The notes under the pieces were generated by a model. It was not told the origin of the DNA and did no database searches. It worked only from the letters and a program-made list of their open reading frames with translations. A stretch of DNA of 64,000 bases. Source: Macrophomina tecta. Its lineage: Eukaryota; Ascomycota; Dothideomycetes; Botryosphaeriales; Botryosphaeriaceae. Below are positions 1 to 11,689 of this stretch, one piece after another. The stretch spans positions 1,426,001 through 1,490,000 of the forward strand of contig JAKSGN010000041.1 of assembly GCA_024180945.1 (NCBI GenBank). Reading direction: 5' to 3'. Both the position numbers and the translations under genes were made by a program. Numbering within the stretch: position 1 is the first letter of the stretch; the number at the start of each line of letters is the position of its first letter.

Positions 1-1020
1 ATAGAGGGCCGATAAGTTGGTTTAACAATCACCATTCCCTCCAGCATAGCATACGTGGGGTTGCCTTACAGCCTGACACTCGCTGGTTCCTGATTAGCGG
101 TTTCTCGAGCAGGTAAAAGCGTGTCATGCCGGTGGTGAGGGAGTCGATAAGCCGGTCTGAGACCTTAGGGAGAAGCCCAGATAGCCAGTCATGTGGGGCA
201 TAGAGTATCATCAAAAACATGTTCAAATCGATCCCTAAAATCCATCTCAAGTTCTGATCTTGAAGCAAAAGGCGTCTAGGTTAGCACTCAAGTCATAAGG
301 ACCACCTTTTATTTTGACCTGAAGCGAAGCGAATATCTCATTGCATCATTTCGGTCGTAAGTCGTAATTCGTGTGCTGAAGTACGCCGCAGATGTCCTCA
401 TGAACCTTCATCCCAAGTTATTGAGAAAAGAAAATGATGTCAGGAACGCCATCTATTTACAAGGATGATATCAGGCAGGTGTTTACAGACCGCACAAATG
501 GTTTTCATGAAGGTCATAAGCAATACCGTTCCTGCGCCTCATCAATGCGAATGGCTCCAATTTAATGCCGATGGCCGTAAAAGGGGCTCAGTTAACGTTG
601 CAGTCTCTTTTGTCGTAGCCCTTTCGTGAATTCTTGGTCGTAATTCATTCCGGATTTCGGTTTGAGGCCATGTGGGGCACTTACAAGTAAAACAAAAGAA
701 ACGCTAAAACACCATAGATGAAGTAAGATTTAAGCCGCCTGTGGTAGAAGATTTACGAGGGATTAGCCGCAGCCAAGTCGGGTGGGTAGGCAGAGCGTTC
801 AGCGCTGGGTAGGAAAGGTTGGCGAGAGCAAGCGAACAAACCACTGGCGTATTCCCGGATCATGGTTGTCGCAGGCATGTGCAACGGGCTGGCCAAATGA
901 GGCTCAGGAATGATTGGCCTGCGTGGGTCGAATTCTTGCCCACGTGCCGGTGGGCGCGAGACATTTGTGATCACGTGATCAGCCCTACTTGTTGAACGTA
1001 GATGGGATGTGCAAACTGCG
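1..1020. other. intergenic region with one weak ORF
   Basis: No convincing gene is visible. A minus-strand frame at 29-268 (79 codons) is open but matches no family I recognise; it could be the last exon of a gene, since it starts with a methionine only by chance position. The right end holds two CACGTG boxes, listed separately. Confidence 0.4.
968..981. promoter_or_regulatory. 14-base perfect palindrome with E-box core
   Basis: The bases TGATCACGTGATCA read identically on both strands and centre on CACGTG. A second CACGTG lies at 941-946. Such boxes are bound by bHLH and some bZIP factors, but these lie just beyond the 3' end of the minus-strand gene at 1021-2328, so a regulatory target is not obvious. 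Confidence 0.35.
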
Positions 1021-2328
1021 TTATGCCGCAGGACCAACTGGTTTACGCCCTTCGCCCGGTGGTGCTGTTGTTCGGAGTAATTGCTTTAATCGTTGTTCGG
1101 CGGTAGTGCCCACAATCTGATCATTGCGAACTACACCATTCGCGTGTGCCGGACGCCGCGGCTCTTCACCAGGCCAAGGAAGCCATCTCGGAGGGGAGCT
1201 AGAACGTCGAGGGGCTGGCGGGCCTGTTGCTGCATTGGCGTCAAGTGTTGACGCAGACAGTTGACCAATGGGTTCCTCAGAGGTGGCTAGTGAGACACGT
1301 GGAGAGGCAGCTCGCGCGGCTGGGCCGGACGATAGGGTGATGGACGGGTGATTCGACTCTGAAACGAGCCAGTGGACGGTGTGGTCGAAGCCGGTGGGCG
1401 AAGGAGGCCCATGGAAATCATTGCCTTCCTCGCGGCCGTCACTGGATCCGAAAAGGGCGGCGAGTCCTGTACGAGCATTGCCATCTCCGGAGACGATGCT
1501 CTTCAAGCTCCCGTACGCCGAATTCTTTCTGCCGCGCGAGCTGTGGCCAGCGGCAGATGAGACAGAAGCGCGGGAGGCAGTCCTGCTGCCGGCCAAACGC
1601 TCGCTACTGCTGCTGCTAGCCTCGGGCACGGCCGACAGAGCAGTGTCCCTCACGACGCTCCACCAACGCTGCCGCTGTGAGGGTGGGATAGGAATTGCCG
1701 GGTCCAGGACTTCGTGAGGCGGGCGGTGGGCGGCGTACTCGTCAGCCAGGCTCAGCTTGCTGCGGGCGCAGATGGCGGCGATGGCATCAATTGCGCCGGC
1801 AATCTCGGGCTCGACGGCGTGCAGGATGCCATCGAAAGAGAAGTCAGCCGCGGGCGGCAAGGTCGAGGGCCGCTGGGGCATTTGCGACGAAGAGGAGGAT
1901 GACGCGCCGACGCGCCGATGGGAAGAGGCGCGCTGGGCGCGAGAAGAGTTGGTGCCGCCGGAATACGTCCTGACTATGACGGGCCGGGAGGAAACGGAGG
2001 TCTCGGTGGCAGTGGACTTGGGCTTGCCGCGAAGCGAGGCTCTCCAGGACGCGGCACCGCTGTACAGCTGGCGGAGGCCGGGGAAGCGCTGAACGGCAGT
2101 GGAGCTGTGGTCGTCGGTCGCGGCTGCGGAGGAGGGAGGGTGCTGCGAGAGGTCGGCCTGGGTCGAGCTTTGGCTCCAGAGGCCGGCAGGGAGAGGCGGC
2201 GCGGAGATTGCGCTGTGGCCATCGGTGTTTTGGGCCGGTTGGTCGCTCATGGCGGCGGTGTCAAGGGCAACAGAGCCGGCTTGGGCGTCGCGGGCGCGGG
2301 CGGGCGGCGGCGAGTCAGCTTGGGCCAT
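1021..2328 (-). CDS. serine/alanine/proline-rich protein of unknown function
   Basis: A single open frame of 435 codons. Most of it is low-complexity and predicted disordered, rich in Ser, Ala, Pro and Arg, with Ser runs near residues 142-148. One ordered-looking stretch stands out at about residues 162-204 (DFSFDGILHAVEPEI and following), a probable amphipathic helical segment that I would expect to be the conserved part. A second methionine at residue 27 (base 2250) is an alternative start. No signal peptide, membrane segment or catalytic motif is visible. The GC-rich region produces long overlapping frames on the opposite strand, but these lack any ordered segment. Function unknown; coding status is likely rather than certain. 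Confidence 0.6.
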   Translation of the reverse strand: MAQADSPPPARARDAQAGSVALDTAAMSDQPAQNTDGHSAISAPPLPAGLWSQSSTQADLSQHPPSSAAATDDHSSTAVQRFPGLRQLYSGAASWRASLRGKPKSTATETSVSSRPVIVRTYSGGTNSSRAQRASSHRRVGASSSSSSQMPQRPSTLPPAADFSFDGILHAVEPEIAGAIDAIAAICARSKLSLADEYAAHRPPHEVLDPAIPIPPSQRQRWWSVVRDTALSAVPEASSSSSERLAGSRTASRASVSSAAGHSSRGRKNSAYGSLKSIVSGDGNARTGLAALFGSSDGREEGNDFHGPPSPTGFDHTVHWLVSESNHPSITLSSGPAARAASPRVSLATSEEPIGQLSASTLDANAATGPPAPRRSSSPPRWLPWPGEEPRRPAHANGVVRNDQIVGTTAEQRLKQLLRTTAPPGEGRKPVGPAA

Positions 2329-2918
2329 GGAGTCTCACGGCGCGCTCTGTTCCAGTGACTTGCAGCTCATGCGCTGTCATCGCTTGCGGCTCGCTGCTGG
2401 TTGGGTGCTGGGAGAAGGCGGCCGCAATGGTCTGCGGCGATGAGTTGTCGCGCGTCGCGTGCGGGGGCTCCACCAGCCTCGTCCTGGCCCGTCCAGTGAC
2501 CGCCCGCGCCAGCGTGATTCCGCTGCAGCACATGCAGTCGCCCTACGCGACGACAGCCGTTCGCAGCCCGGACGGCCTCACCGGCCTTGTCCCCATTGGC
2601 GGCTACATGGTGTTGAGACCGGGGGCGCCCGTCGCGACACAGAGCAACGGCGGCCTCGCACAAGGCCGCCGCGGTCGCCTCCGACGCCGTCATCCCAACA
2701 CTGCCTGCTTGCCTGGTGCACGGCCGACGACATCAGGGCTGTGCTGACGGCTGCATTGCAGACTGCAGCTCCGCGAGCAGCCTAATGCTAGCTGCATTGG
2801 CTGTCTATGTACCTACACGAAAGCATCCCGTTGCCCAAACGCCGTTGCCGCACTCTGCCAGATTACATGCTCTTTTGCCCCGCTGCTCCGTAACGCCGCA
2901 CTGCCCGGTAGGTTTTTC
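2329..2918. other. intergenic, nothing recognised
   Basis: GC-rich sequence between the start of the unknown gene and the stop of TAF6, both on the minus strand. It contains overlapping short frames on both strands, none with a recognisable domain. It should hold the promoter of the gene at 1021-2328 and the 3' end of TAF6. Confidence 0.4.
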
Positions 2919-4323
2919 TCATAGCGACACGTCCGTCTCCAGGATCTGTGCAATTAACCGCGGCCGTCCCAGTTCCAGCACTTTAGCCCCAATCACCTCT
3001 CCAATCCTGTCCACAAGCCTCTCCTTGGTCGCCTCGTCGCTCGTCACCCCATTGGCCAATGGCGCTGCCCCGCGCTCGAGCGACTGGAGTCCGCGAAGGA
3101 TCACAACCACAACCATTTCCGCCTCCGCCTTAGTGGCCTCGTCCGCTAGCCGTTCCTTCAATACCGCATCGAATAGCTTGAGATTCGGGAGGATCAGGAA
3201 TTTGACGCCGTCCGAGCCCATTATGCCCTGTAGGCCCAGGATAGCCCCGTAGTGTGTGCCGCACGGCTTCTTGTCGTCCAGAAAGTTCTTGCAGAGCGTG
3301 GCCGCGAGCCGCTTCTTGAGCGTCTGCGACGAGTTGCCATACCGCTTCGCGATCTCGATGATGATCGTGCCGGCGAGGTCCCTGAGATCGAAGTGTGCCA
3401 GCGGGTTGCCTTCGGATCCGCTGCCCAACCGCTTGCCCATCAGACACGTCAGCACTGGAGCGACCAGGCCCGTTATGTAGGCGTCCATGTACAGGCTCGG
3501 ATTGGTGAGCAGCGCCGACGTCATATGCATCATCTGCGTGAGGATGAATAGGTCTTTCATGTTATGGGTAACCTTCTCAGCAATGTATTGAACGAAGTAC
3601 GGCACCAGTTGGTGCAGGCCGGGATCAGTTCGGAGACTGCCCAAAGCTTGTGCTCGCCATTCCTCATTGTCCGCATCTCCGAGCGCGCTGACGATACGGT
3701 CAAAGTACAGCTGCAATTCCTTGGATATTACGTGCTTGACCAACGGCTTGACGGCGACATTGTCGTAGCCGTTGACGGCAGCGAGGTACGGATTTGCACC
3801 GGGGCCCTTGGGAAGGAGATCCTGATGTCTGGAATCGGCCGAGGTGGGGTTCTGCGCGATGGCGGGCTGAACGCCCTCGAGCGCGAGCCAATGTGCTGCG
3901 AGGCGTCAGCTTGCGGCAGTGCATGGGTGGGGGGGGGGGCCACACGGACTCACCGGTGAAAGAGATCTCGCGCGGAACCTTCGGTAGAGGGGCGTTGATG
4001 AGCTTTTCGAAATCGACCTCCTCATCCTCGACGTAGAATAGCGGCTGACCGGGACCCATGGAGGCTTCGCCAAAACGCAGTGGGCGCGTCGACTCATAGC
4101 CATAGAGAGGCTCGACGTCCAGCACTCTCAGAGCCTGCGATATGTCCTGCGTGCTCAAGGTGGTGCGCTTGGAGTGGCGCATGAACTTGAGAGCTTCCTC
4201 CAGCACCTGGCCGATCCGGAATTCGACATCGCGCGCCAGGTCTTCGGCAACGTCGTCGTTGAGTGAGGCGATGCCTACCGACTCGGCGACATCTTTGATG
4301 TTGTCGGGATTCCAGACCGACAT
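2919..4323 (-). CDS. taf6: transcription initiation factor TFIID subunit 6 (TAF6)
   Basis: Exons 4323-3954 and 3895-2919; the 58-base intron (3953-3896) has a GTGAGT donor and GCAG acceptor and keeps the frame, giving 448 aa. Residues 1-70 form the H4-like histone fold (starts [18 protein letters not shown]), which pairs with TAF9 in TFIID. The sequence across the splice reads [15 protein letters not shown], the conserved TAF6 linker. It is followed by the motif [14 protein letters not shown] and [16 protein letters not shown], which opens the C-terminal HEAT-repeat domain that runs to about residue 445. Length matches fungal TAF6. It is a nuclear core-promoter factor for RNA polymerase II. 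In many fungi TAF6 is also shared with SAGA; that is family knowledge, not shown here. Confidence 0.95.
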
Positions 4324-5234
4324 GATGAGCAGGCTCGCGACGGAGGTGGTAGGCGGATGGAAATGCGGGCAGATGTCGAGACTGTCCTGGCTGGCCGGAG
4401 AGTTGTCGCGCTGACCAGATCAAGGGTGCATGACGCAGGCGGTTGCGACCGCGAAAAAGAGCGTCAGCTGGTAGAGAGCTCGTGTGGCGGCGATCGTGGC
4501 GAGTGTGCTGTGTTGCAAAGGGTGTGGAGCTCTTGACGGTGAGAGTGACGGAGGTGCGCGCGTCGCGACGCCAAGCCCGATGTCTGCGCGCTGCCCAAGC
4601 TTCACTCACTCACTCCCTTGCTCCCTCCTCTACTCCACATCTACCGTCGCTTTTCGCGCACCACGGTCTCGAAATCATCATGTGCTCGAATAACGCATCC
4701 ACCGCTATCTGATGAAAGCGAAAAAAAAAAAAAAAAAATGAAAAAAGAAAGAAAGCCAGACCTCGACCTGAGCTGCCATCTAACGCCAAATATTGAGCTC
4801 CCCTGCTTAGTCGCTCTCGGGGGAAACGCCTGACGAAGTACTGCTACGCAGCGAAGTGCATGCATGCCTTACAATGTTTGGAACTAACCCCCGACCTTGA
4901 TATAGCTGCTGTCGCACCAGTCAGCAACCCTTCGGATCGAACCAGTCGGCAGTCACGGACTGCTACGGCCGAACAATTCGCCCGTCCCGGCTTTATCGGT
5001 GCCGCGGACGGCTTCATCAACGCAGCACGATGGGCTGCTTTACCGGTCAAATACTTGTCCCAGCTATCGATCTAGCGCTTTCAACGTATAAATGGACGTT
5101 GAGCCCAGCTGCTACTTGCATCTTTAACCTCGCCCGCCCTGGCAAGCTCCTTGGAAGACACGCGAGAGGAAAGCAAAATATCACCAATCACCGCCTTATC
5201 CCGCAAAACCATCCACGAGGGGAAAAAAAAAAAA
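4324..5234. other. divergent intergenic region
   Basis: Lies between the starts of TAF6 (minus) and the small membrane protein gene (plus), so it should hold both promoters. It contains an 18-base A tract (4721-4738), a pyrimidine-rich stretch near 4606-4650, and a 13-base A tract directly in front of the downstream ATG. No gene is seen. Confidence 0.5.
4721..4738. repeat. A18 mononucleotide tract
   Basis: Uninterrupted run of 18 adenines in the TAF6 upstream region. Confidence 0.95.
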
Positions 5235-5759
5235 ATGTCCTCCATATTTCCGCACGCCACGTTTGCAGAGGACCAGCAATACGCCCACACAATTCTCACC
5301 TTCCACGTGCTCCTCCGCGGCTTCACCGCCGGCCCAGGACTCTCTTTCATCCCATTCTCAGCAGCACTCTTCCGCGACATCTTCGCCCGCCGCCAACACT
5401 CCGCCGCAGTCCTGGCAGCGCGCCTGTTGCGGTATTCAGCTGGTGGCGTAGTGGCTGGGACCGTCGGCTCGGGCATCGCCCTAGCGGGGCTGATGCGGGG
5501 CAAGGAAGAGATCGAATGGTTGGACCGTAGTTGGAGGATTTTGGCGAACAAGGGCCAAGTAGAGGTGGATTGGTGGAGCCTCGGTGGCGCGGGCTTGGGC
5601 GCGTGCGCAGCAATGGTTCGCAGGGGAGGACCTTTGGTGGTAGGAACTGGTGCAAGGATGCTGGGTGGAGCTGGGCTGGGTTCGTTGGCGGGAACGGGCG
5701 GATATATGCTTAGCAGGTATGGGCTTGGCCGCGGGAGGTACGCGGATGAGCCAGAATAA
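5235..5759 (+). CDS. small fungal membrane protein, DUF1757-like
   Basis: Single exon, 174 aa, starting MSSIFPHATFAEDQQYAHT. The frame stays open 28 codons further upstream, but that stretch ends in four lysines encoded by a 13-base A tract, so the ATG at 5235 (A at -3) is the better start. Four hydrophobic or glycine-rich segments are visible at about residues 17-45, 62-90, 113-132 and 139-160, several with small-residue GxxxG patterns. The start HTILTFHVLLRG followed by paired glycine-rich membrane helices resembles the fungal DUF1757 family of unknown function; this assignment is from memory and moderately uncertain. No signal peptide cleavage site is evident. Confidence 0.7.
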   Translation: MSSIFPHATFAEDQQYAHTILTFHVLLRGFTAGPGLSFIPFSAALFRDIFARRQHSAAVLAARLLRYSAGGVVAGTVGSGIALAGLMRGKEEIEWLDRSWRILANKGQVEVDWWSLGGAGLGACAAMVRRGGPLVVGTGARMLGGAGLGSLAGTGGYMLSRYGLGRGRYADEPE

Positions 5760-5947
5760 GCGGAAATTAGCCAGAAATGTGAGTCGTCTTTCATTTGCAT
5801 GGTCTCGTCTCATCTATGAGCCGTCGCTGTTTCACTCCAATCACATCTTTTGGCAATATAGAGTTCGCTTTGGACACTCCAGGGTAACCAGCAAAAGAAT
5901 TACTTCGTGTGCGAAATCAACTGACGTTGCGAACGACCATATTATCA

Positions 5948-7583
5948 TTAGCTTTCACTGGACTTGTTGCCCACATGGTTCTTGACCGATCGAGAGTCCA
6001 TCTCAATCAACTGTACGAAACTGTCGGCCTCAGTCCTTGACCCCTTAAACGAACGTATACCGCGCGGCGTCTGCGAACTCCGGGCTACTGGCCTCGAATG
6101 TTCTGTCGCCGTGTCCTTCGCGGCGGTGGATCCGAACACCTTTGGGATGATCCGACCTAGCAGAGACCGGATAGCCGGCATATTGGTACAGACAATCCCG
6201 ACGTCGACTTCGATAATCGACCAGTATCCACCGTCACACCAGTCCCCTGTGGTGAATTAGCCGAGAACATCCGTAGAGCATGGGGGACTCACATGTCGGA
6301 TTGTCAGTGGTTGCAAAGTGTGTAAGCATGACGGCGCGGTAGACGCTCACTGCAGTAATGCTATGATGGCGGGTTAGTTTCCTGGGTCGCATGGAGGGTA
6401 GAGCGCCATACAAGAACCCGGTGCAAAACATGGCGGATATCTGAAGCTTCATGCGGACGGAAGACTGCAGCCTGAAGATGCCCGGAATGGGGAGTACGAT
6501 GATCCAGAAGTCGGCGCAGATGTTCAAAGACGCAGCTATCAGGACCAGGGCATTAATGTCCACGCAGAATCCGGGATGCTCGTCATCCCAGCCGTGCCAT
6601 GCTCGGTCTATGGGAGTGCACTGGAATGCGAAGCTAAAGAGGGCACCGATCCCGAAGCAGATGGCGAAGATCATCGTGGCCCCGACTACCTTCCGGAATG
6701 TCGCATCGGGGAAGATCCGGAAGTAGAAGAGGAGGAAAGAGATCTTTATAAGCACCGTGCAGATGATGTAGAGGTGTTCTTGGACGTAGAAAATCTGAAA
6801 GCTATGTCAGCGCATGCCCCTCTGCCCTTAAGCCGAGGGGGGATGGGGTACATAGAGGGTAGAGTCGACGCTGTGGAAGGGCAAAGTCCATATATCTTTG
6901 CCGAGGCCATTCTGGGCAACTGAAATGAACAGTTAGGACAGGTGATCTATATGGTAGAAAGAGTACTGACGTAAGATTGCACCAGCAGTCAAAGGCGCGA
7001 GGAAAACCTGCCCGACGTTAGCCGTTGTCTACGTTGCGCGCGCGGCAAAACCCCACCGCAGTTACTATGGTGCACCAATCATCCAAGCCAAGGTCTCCCT
7101 GCGTGATAAATTGACGTGTGTAGAGCCGAAGAAAGATGGAGACGTAGGCCAAGGCACAACCGACAGCGGCTACCCAGATCACGGTGGATCTTTTATCTCG
7201 TACTTCGTTCTCGCACGCTGTTGTTGTTGCATTCTTCGCAGCTGTCCGTCCTCATGAGTTCCGAATCATAATGTGGGGCAGTGTTCGATGAGCTCACTCA
7301 AAAATTGTCGGACTGTGCAGCCGTTGTCCATGCATCCTTCAAACTGGTTGACGAATTCTTTGTTGGAGCAGAGGCAGACGTCGTCGGCGGAAGAGCATAT
7401 CGACAGCCCCAACACCGCGTCGAGACAACTAGACTTATTGATCAATGAGCAGGGGCAACTGATAACTTCGTTTCGGTGACTTACCGCACATTCGGGTAGG
7501 TCCAGACTAGTCAAAGGCTGAACTGCAGTAGTGAGCTGCAGAGTCAGAGTCGCAGTGACCAATAGCCCCAGGAAGATCCTCAT
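5948..7583 (-). CDS. CFEM-domain Pth11-like membrane receptor
   Basis: Eight exons: 7583-7485, 7433-7298, 7241-7066, 7007-6971, 6919-6852, 6794-6412, 6360-6293, 6246-5948. All seven introns are 46-58 bases with GT/AG ends and the phases add up to 421 aa. Residues 1-20 are a signal peptide. A cysteine-rich CFEM domain follows (LPECA, then SSCLDAVLG, DDVCLCSN, GCMDNGCT). The fungal rhodopsin-like domain then carries seven hydrophobic segments with family hallmarks: LDDW after the first helix, NGLGKDIW, LYIFYVQEHLYI, KISFLLFYFRIF, and WSIIEVDVGIVCTNMPAIR at the last helix. The cytoplasmic tail of about 75 residues is hydrophilic. Pth11 in Magnaporthe senses surface cues before appressorium formation; here a ligand cannot be inferred. 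The fourth intron uses a GTCAGT donor and is the weakest junction. Confidence 0.9.
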
Positions 7584-8604
7584 CGCTCGCCCGAATCACT
7601 TCGTGAGGCGAGAAGATTGATCCCGGTGGGAGGACCGACTTTCCCTTACAAATGAAGGATCCAGAACCTGACCACTGATGACGATGAGGGGTGTATTGAG
7701 TACATGGAAACAAGACGATGAGAGGAGTAGGGGTATCGTGGGAGGAACGTGCAGCATGCAATTATCATTGGCATTTGTGGGGTCTTCCCACCCGCGGGCT
7801 CGGCTTCCCAGACAATCACCATGTGGCTGGCTCCGATGCGATCCTCTTATGGTGCCACCTGGATGGCGCTTGTTCTGAGACCGGTTAGCCAACTCCCAGA
7901 AAAGAATCAAGACTCGAGCACAAACTTGCCGAGCAATGGCGAAGAAGGCAACGAGCTGCAGGACAGGCTAGGGTGGTGGGTGGATGCTTCCGACGCGTCG
8001 AGCCAATGGCGGATTTCCTTCTCCTGAATCCGATCTGCGAAACTTCCTCAAGGAGTTAGTTCCTGACGACTACTTGAGGGGCATGGGTTTCTCAACGGTC
8101 GTCAACATCGGGCCGGAGAGCCTTCCGCCCGGGTTGGGTTGCGAGAGTGAAACATTTCAGTCGCATCGCGTTGGTCATCAGGCGGACCGCATAAATCTGC
8201 GAGTCAGCTACATCTGATTTCTCTCGTGTCATTACCATGGCGGTAAGTGCGCACACCGATGTCACCCCTGGATCATTCTCAGCCTCCGTCAATCTGCCAG
8301 CCGCGGCTTTCACCTTCCTTGATGCACTGTACTAGGTAGGAATATTCCGTCGTAAATGGGGTTGTCCAGCATATTCCAGCCTGATACTGGAAGCGGAGAA
8401 GAATCACACCGGTCAGACGTTGGGAACGCCACATTTCAAATTGAAGCCATGGCGGCACAACAGGTATCCTGACTAGCCAGCTCCACAAGCCGCAAGCACG
8501 CGCCAATCAGCCAGGACGTCTCTTTCCGCGATACCTATGAAGGCGATCCCCTTCAACTCAACCTCGATGACCCTCTTCACCTTCTGCCCACACCATCCGG
8601 CAAG
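7584..8604. other. divergent intergenic region
   Basis: Separates the receptor start (minus) from the hydrolase start (plus), so it probably holds both promoters. Short frames on both strands show no domain. No gene or repeat recognised. Confidence 0.45.
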
Positions 8605-9423
8605 ATGACCAGCGCTTACTTTAACAATAACGGTGCTGATCTGTTTTACATCGTCGAAGGAACAGGAGCTCCTATCCTCCTCATCCACGGCTGGACCTGT
8701 GATCACCTGGACTGGAGCTGGCAACAACCTTTCCTGCAGTCTCTCGGCTTCCAGACCATCGCGATCGACCAGCGCGGACACGGACGGTCTACAATCCTCC
8801 CGGGCAATGATTACGGCCCGGAGACGCTTGCGGACGATGCAGCGGCCCTGCTCATCCATCTTGGCATCGGAGAAACGATCGTCATGGGCCACAGCCTGGG
8901 CACCGCCGTCGCGTCAGCCCTGGCGGTCCGGCATCCGCAGAAAGTGAAAGCGCTCGTGCTCGTCGATCCCATCTACCACCTATTCGGGGAGCAGCTGGAA
9001 CCCTTCGTCGCCTTCATCAGCCAGCCCAACTCGCCCGCGAACGCTGCGTTCTTCTTCGACCAGAACTTCTACACGGACGCAACGCCTGCTTGGCTCAAAG
9101 CGTGGCATCGCCACCGCACTTTGGGCAACCCACCTCGAGTCGTGACGGCTGTTATCGAGCAGCTTTTCGGTAAAGAGGGGAGCATCGGCCGTCGGGAAAA
9201 CGCCGTCACGTACAACAAGAGGCGGACTTGCCCGCGCCTCGTCACGTGTGCTGACCAGGTGAAGGTGGACCTGGAGCAGGAGATCGGCCTGAACACGGAG
9301 ACTGATCGAGTCGAGCTGATCCCTTCGGGTCATTGGCATCACCAGCAGGACTCGGAGACGTTCAACGCGGTGGTGAAAGCTTGGCTGGAGGCGCAAGGAT
9401 ACCTCCCGAACCCGAGTAGCTGA
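8605..9423 (+). CDS. alpha/beta-hydrolase fold enzyme
   Basis: Single exon, 272 aa, full length for the family. Visible hallmarks are HGWTCD at residues 28-33 (oxyanion-hole region), the DQRGHGRS strand at 55-62, and the nucleophile elbow GHSLG with Ser97. The C-terminal histidine is probably His243 in SGHWHHQQ; the acidic triad residue is likely an Asp in the segment just before it. No signal peptide is present, so the enzyme is expected to be intracellular. The fold covers esterases, epoxide hydrolases, C-C hydrolases and haloperoxidase-like enzymes, and sequence inspection does not discriminate between them. There are no neighbouring biosynthetic genes that would suggest a substrate. Confidence 0.88.
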   Translation: MTSAYFNNNGADLFYIVEGTGAPILLIHGWTCDHLDWSWQQPFLQSLGFQTIAIDQRGHGRSTILPGNDYGPETLADDAAALLIHLGIGETIVMGHSLGTAVASALAVRHPQKVKALVLVDPIYHLFGEQLEPFVAFISQPNSPANAAFFFDQNFYTDATPAWLKAWHRHRTLGNPPRVVTAVIEQLFGKEGSIGRRENAVTYNKRRTCPRLVTCADQVKVDLEQEIGLNTETDRVELIPSGHWHHQQDSETFNAVVKAWLEAQGYLPNPSS

Positions 9424-10008
9424 TGAGATGTATCCCGTAGGTCTTCAAACGCTCCCTAACGATCACGATTAAATTGAAGTGCGACGCGTAAGTGAGCCTG
9501 ACATTGGTGCCACATTAGTAGCATCTCAACGAATCTGCGAGGGACCCTTACGTCCTTTCAATCCTGGTCGGACATCGCTGAGACAGTATGATCCGCATTT
9601 GAGGATGGGCGTGCAAGATTATAAGGTAGTTAAGTAAAAATAAAGCCTGCTACGAATATTCAGTTGAGGGCCCCGGCGGAGGATGATGACAATGTTGTCT
9701 GGATAGCTGCTTTTGATGCCTATACTCATAAAGGCCCTCGAAGCAGGTATCGTATGCTGCAATCAATGACGGCATATGAGCCTGTAGAGATGCAAATGAG
9801 TTGGGACAGGAAATTGGTACGTGTATTACAAAAGGGCATCGAGAAGTAACGGTGGGTAGGATTCGCTAATGAGGCCGATGGACCAATCGTTGAATTAGAG
9901 TTGCCGTCGAGTTCATGATCCGATTGGGCACCTTGTTTCCTTTGGATGTTGCGCGGCCTGTTCCGCTTCAACCAAGGGCTGAGACCACTAGAACAGCCCT
10001 TGTTCGCC

Positions 10009-10041
10009 AAAAAAAAAAAAAAAAAAAGAAAAAGAAAAAAA
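10009..10041. repeat. A-rich tract
   Basis: Nineteen adenines followed by two further A runs separated by single guanines. Confidence 0.9.
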
Positions 10042-11586
10042 AAAGCATGTGCAAGGGTCTAGGCTGCGCTTGAAATCTACAGACTGGTCCATGAGAAACC
10101 GAGGGTCAGTGTTTTGACGGGTCTGCTGTCTTACATAGACTCGACCTTCAAAATAACTTTCTCCCTCAGCTGCCTTGAAACTCGGCCATGCAAGACTTCG
10201 TAACATGGCAGTGCCCCTTTTATGATAATTCCTCTGAAGGATATGCGGGCTCAAACTGGCAGAAAGTGTTGCGTGGTTCCTGTATCATCTTATTTCTCGG
10301 AGAAGGGGTGATGTGCAGGAACACGTTATCCGCTCTCGCAAGGCTGCCTGATTTGCGACAGCAATGGCACCCGAAAAGCTTGTCGGGATCGCTAGAGAAT
10401 GTGGCGGCGTGTGAGCATCTTTTTTGACAAGAGCGGTTTGTGGAGGCCCTCTTGTGCATGAGTTTTTAAGCTAATGGCTTTGGTGCCGGGGGATACCTAC
10501 ACTCCGTAATCGCGATGGTGATATACCCATGCTATGGCGGGACGGTCTCGTCAGACAAACGATGCAGGGGCTCGTGATGGAGCAGATTAAATCTGTCCAG
10601 CAAGGAGGATTTCAGCTTTCGCCCAATCGCCAAGGAGCTGAGATGATCCCGTCATAAGAACCGCGAGTCATTATAGAGAGGGCGGGCTGACATTAGACCG
10701 ATTGAAGGATGGACTCCGAAACCCCGATAGAGAGACGGAACCCGAAACGGGCAGCGGAGCGAACGGTCCCCGCGACGGGCGCAATGGCAATGCGGGGAGG
10801 GCTACACTCACGCAGAGCAGCCAATCGGCCGGCCAGACAAGCGAGCCGTCGGCCACTCAGCCGGAGCGGCTGCGGATCTGGCGCTCCCATGCACGGCTTG
10901 ATACGAACCGCCAACTTCAGGAACAGCGCCAAGTGCCTCCTTCGCGCTGCGCAGCCCTCCTTTCCCCACGGTTCAGCCATCCCACTTGTCTGGCTGAGGC
11001 ATCTTCAGCATCTCGACCCTAGCAATGGCCGACAGCGCTAAGCCACGCGCCGGAATTAACCATGAGTAGCCAGGCTGTCCCAACTGACGGATGCGGCAAA
11101 GTGTGGCGGAAGGATATGCTGTGTTCCATGGCATGCGAACTTCAAGCCTGACTCTGCCCCTGGTGGCGCACTCAGCCCATGTATAACCGATCCAAGGGCG
11201 CTGAGCTATCTGCGACAGCTGCCACTTCCTTTTAGGCCTTCCGCTGCCTTATAAGCCTCAGTGTTCCCTCAACCCTACAATGGGCCCTCCCCCAAGCTTT
11301 GTCCCGGCTGCCACGCGAAAAGTCCATCTGATTTCACGACTCGCCAACTGCTCGCGTATCCCAAACACAGCCCCTTCCTTTATCCTGGTCCTTGATCCGC
11401 GCGCCTGGACCGAGGGACTCCGCTTCCGCTGTGTCCTCTCTTCTCACGGGACCTGTGTGGCCAATAGAGAAAAACGGTGTCGACCGATTTCCGTGCTCCT
11501 CAGACTGCCTCCCCACAGCCTTCACTTTCTTGGAGAACTAGTGCAGATGATTCGTTGACATTCGCCAACTGGCACTCAACTGTAAC

Positions 11587-11680
11587 GTAAGTATTTGCCC
11601 AGACATCCATGTTCAATCCGAGGAAGCAACCCACACTTCGCTGGCGGCCTTCAATGCGCCTTCAAACTGACCCATTGCAG
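11587..11680 (+). other. probable 5' UTR intron of receptor gene
   Basis: A strong GTAAGT donor at 11587 and an acceptor CCATTGCAG ending at 11680, with a CTGAC branch-like box just before it. Removing it places untranslated sequence in front of the ATG at 11690. The upstream exon has no in-frame ATG. If the intron is not used, the frame could instead start at the ATG at 11609. Confidence 0.5.
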
Positions 11681-11689
11681 CGCAACGAG

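Larger units (their letters stand above)
9424..11689. other. long intergenic region with A-rich tract
   Basis: About 2.3 kb with only short frames lacking recognisable domains. It contains an A-rich tract at 10009-10041 and, near its right end, a probable 5' untranslated exon and intron of the next gene (11587-11680). Both strands are open over part of 10.7-11.0 kb because of GC-rich composition, but neither frame looks like a protein. Confidence 0.4.
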
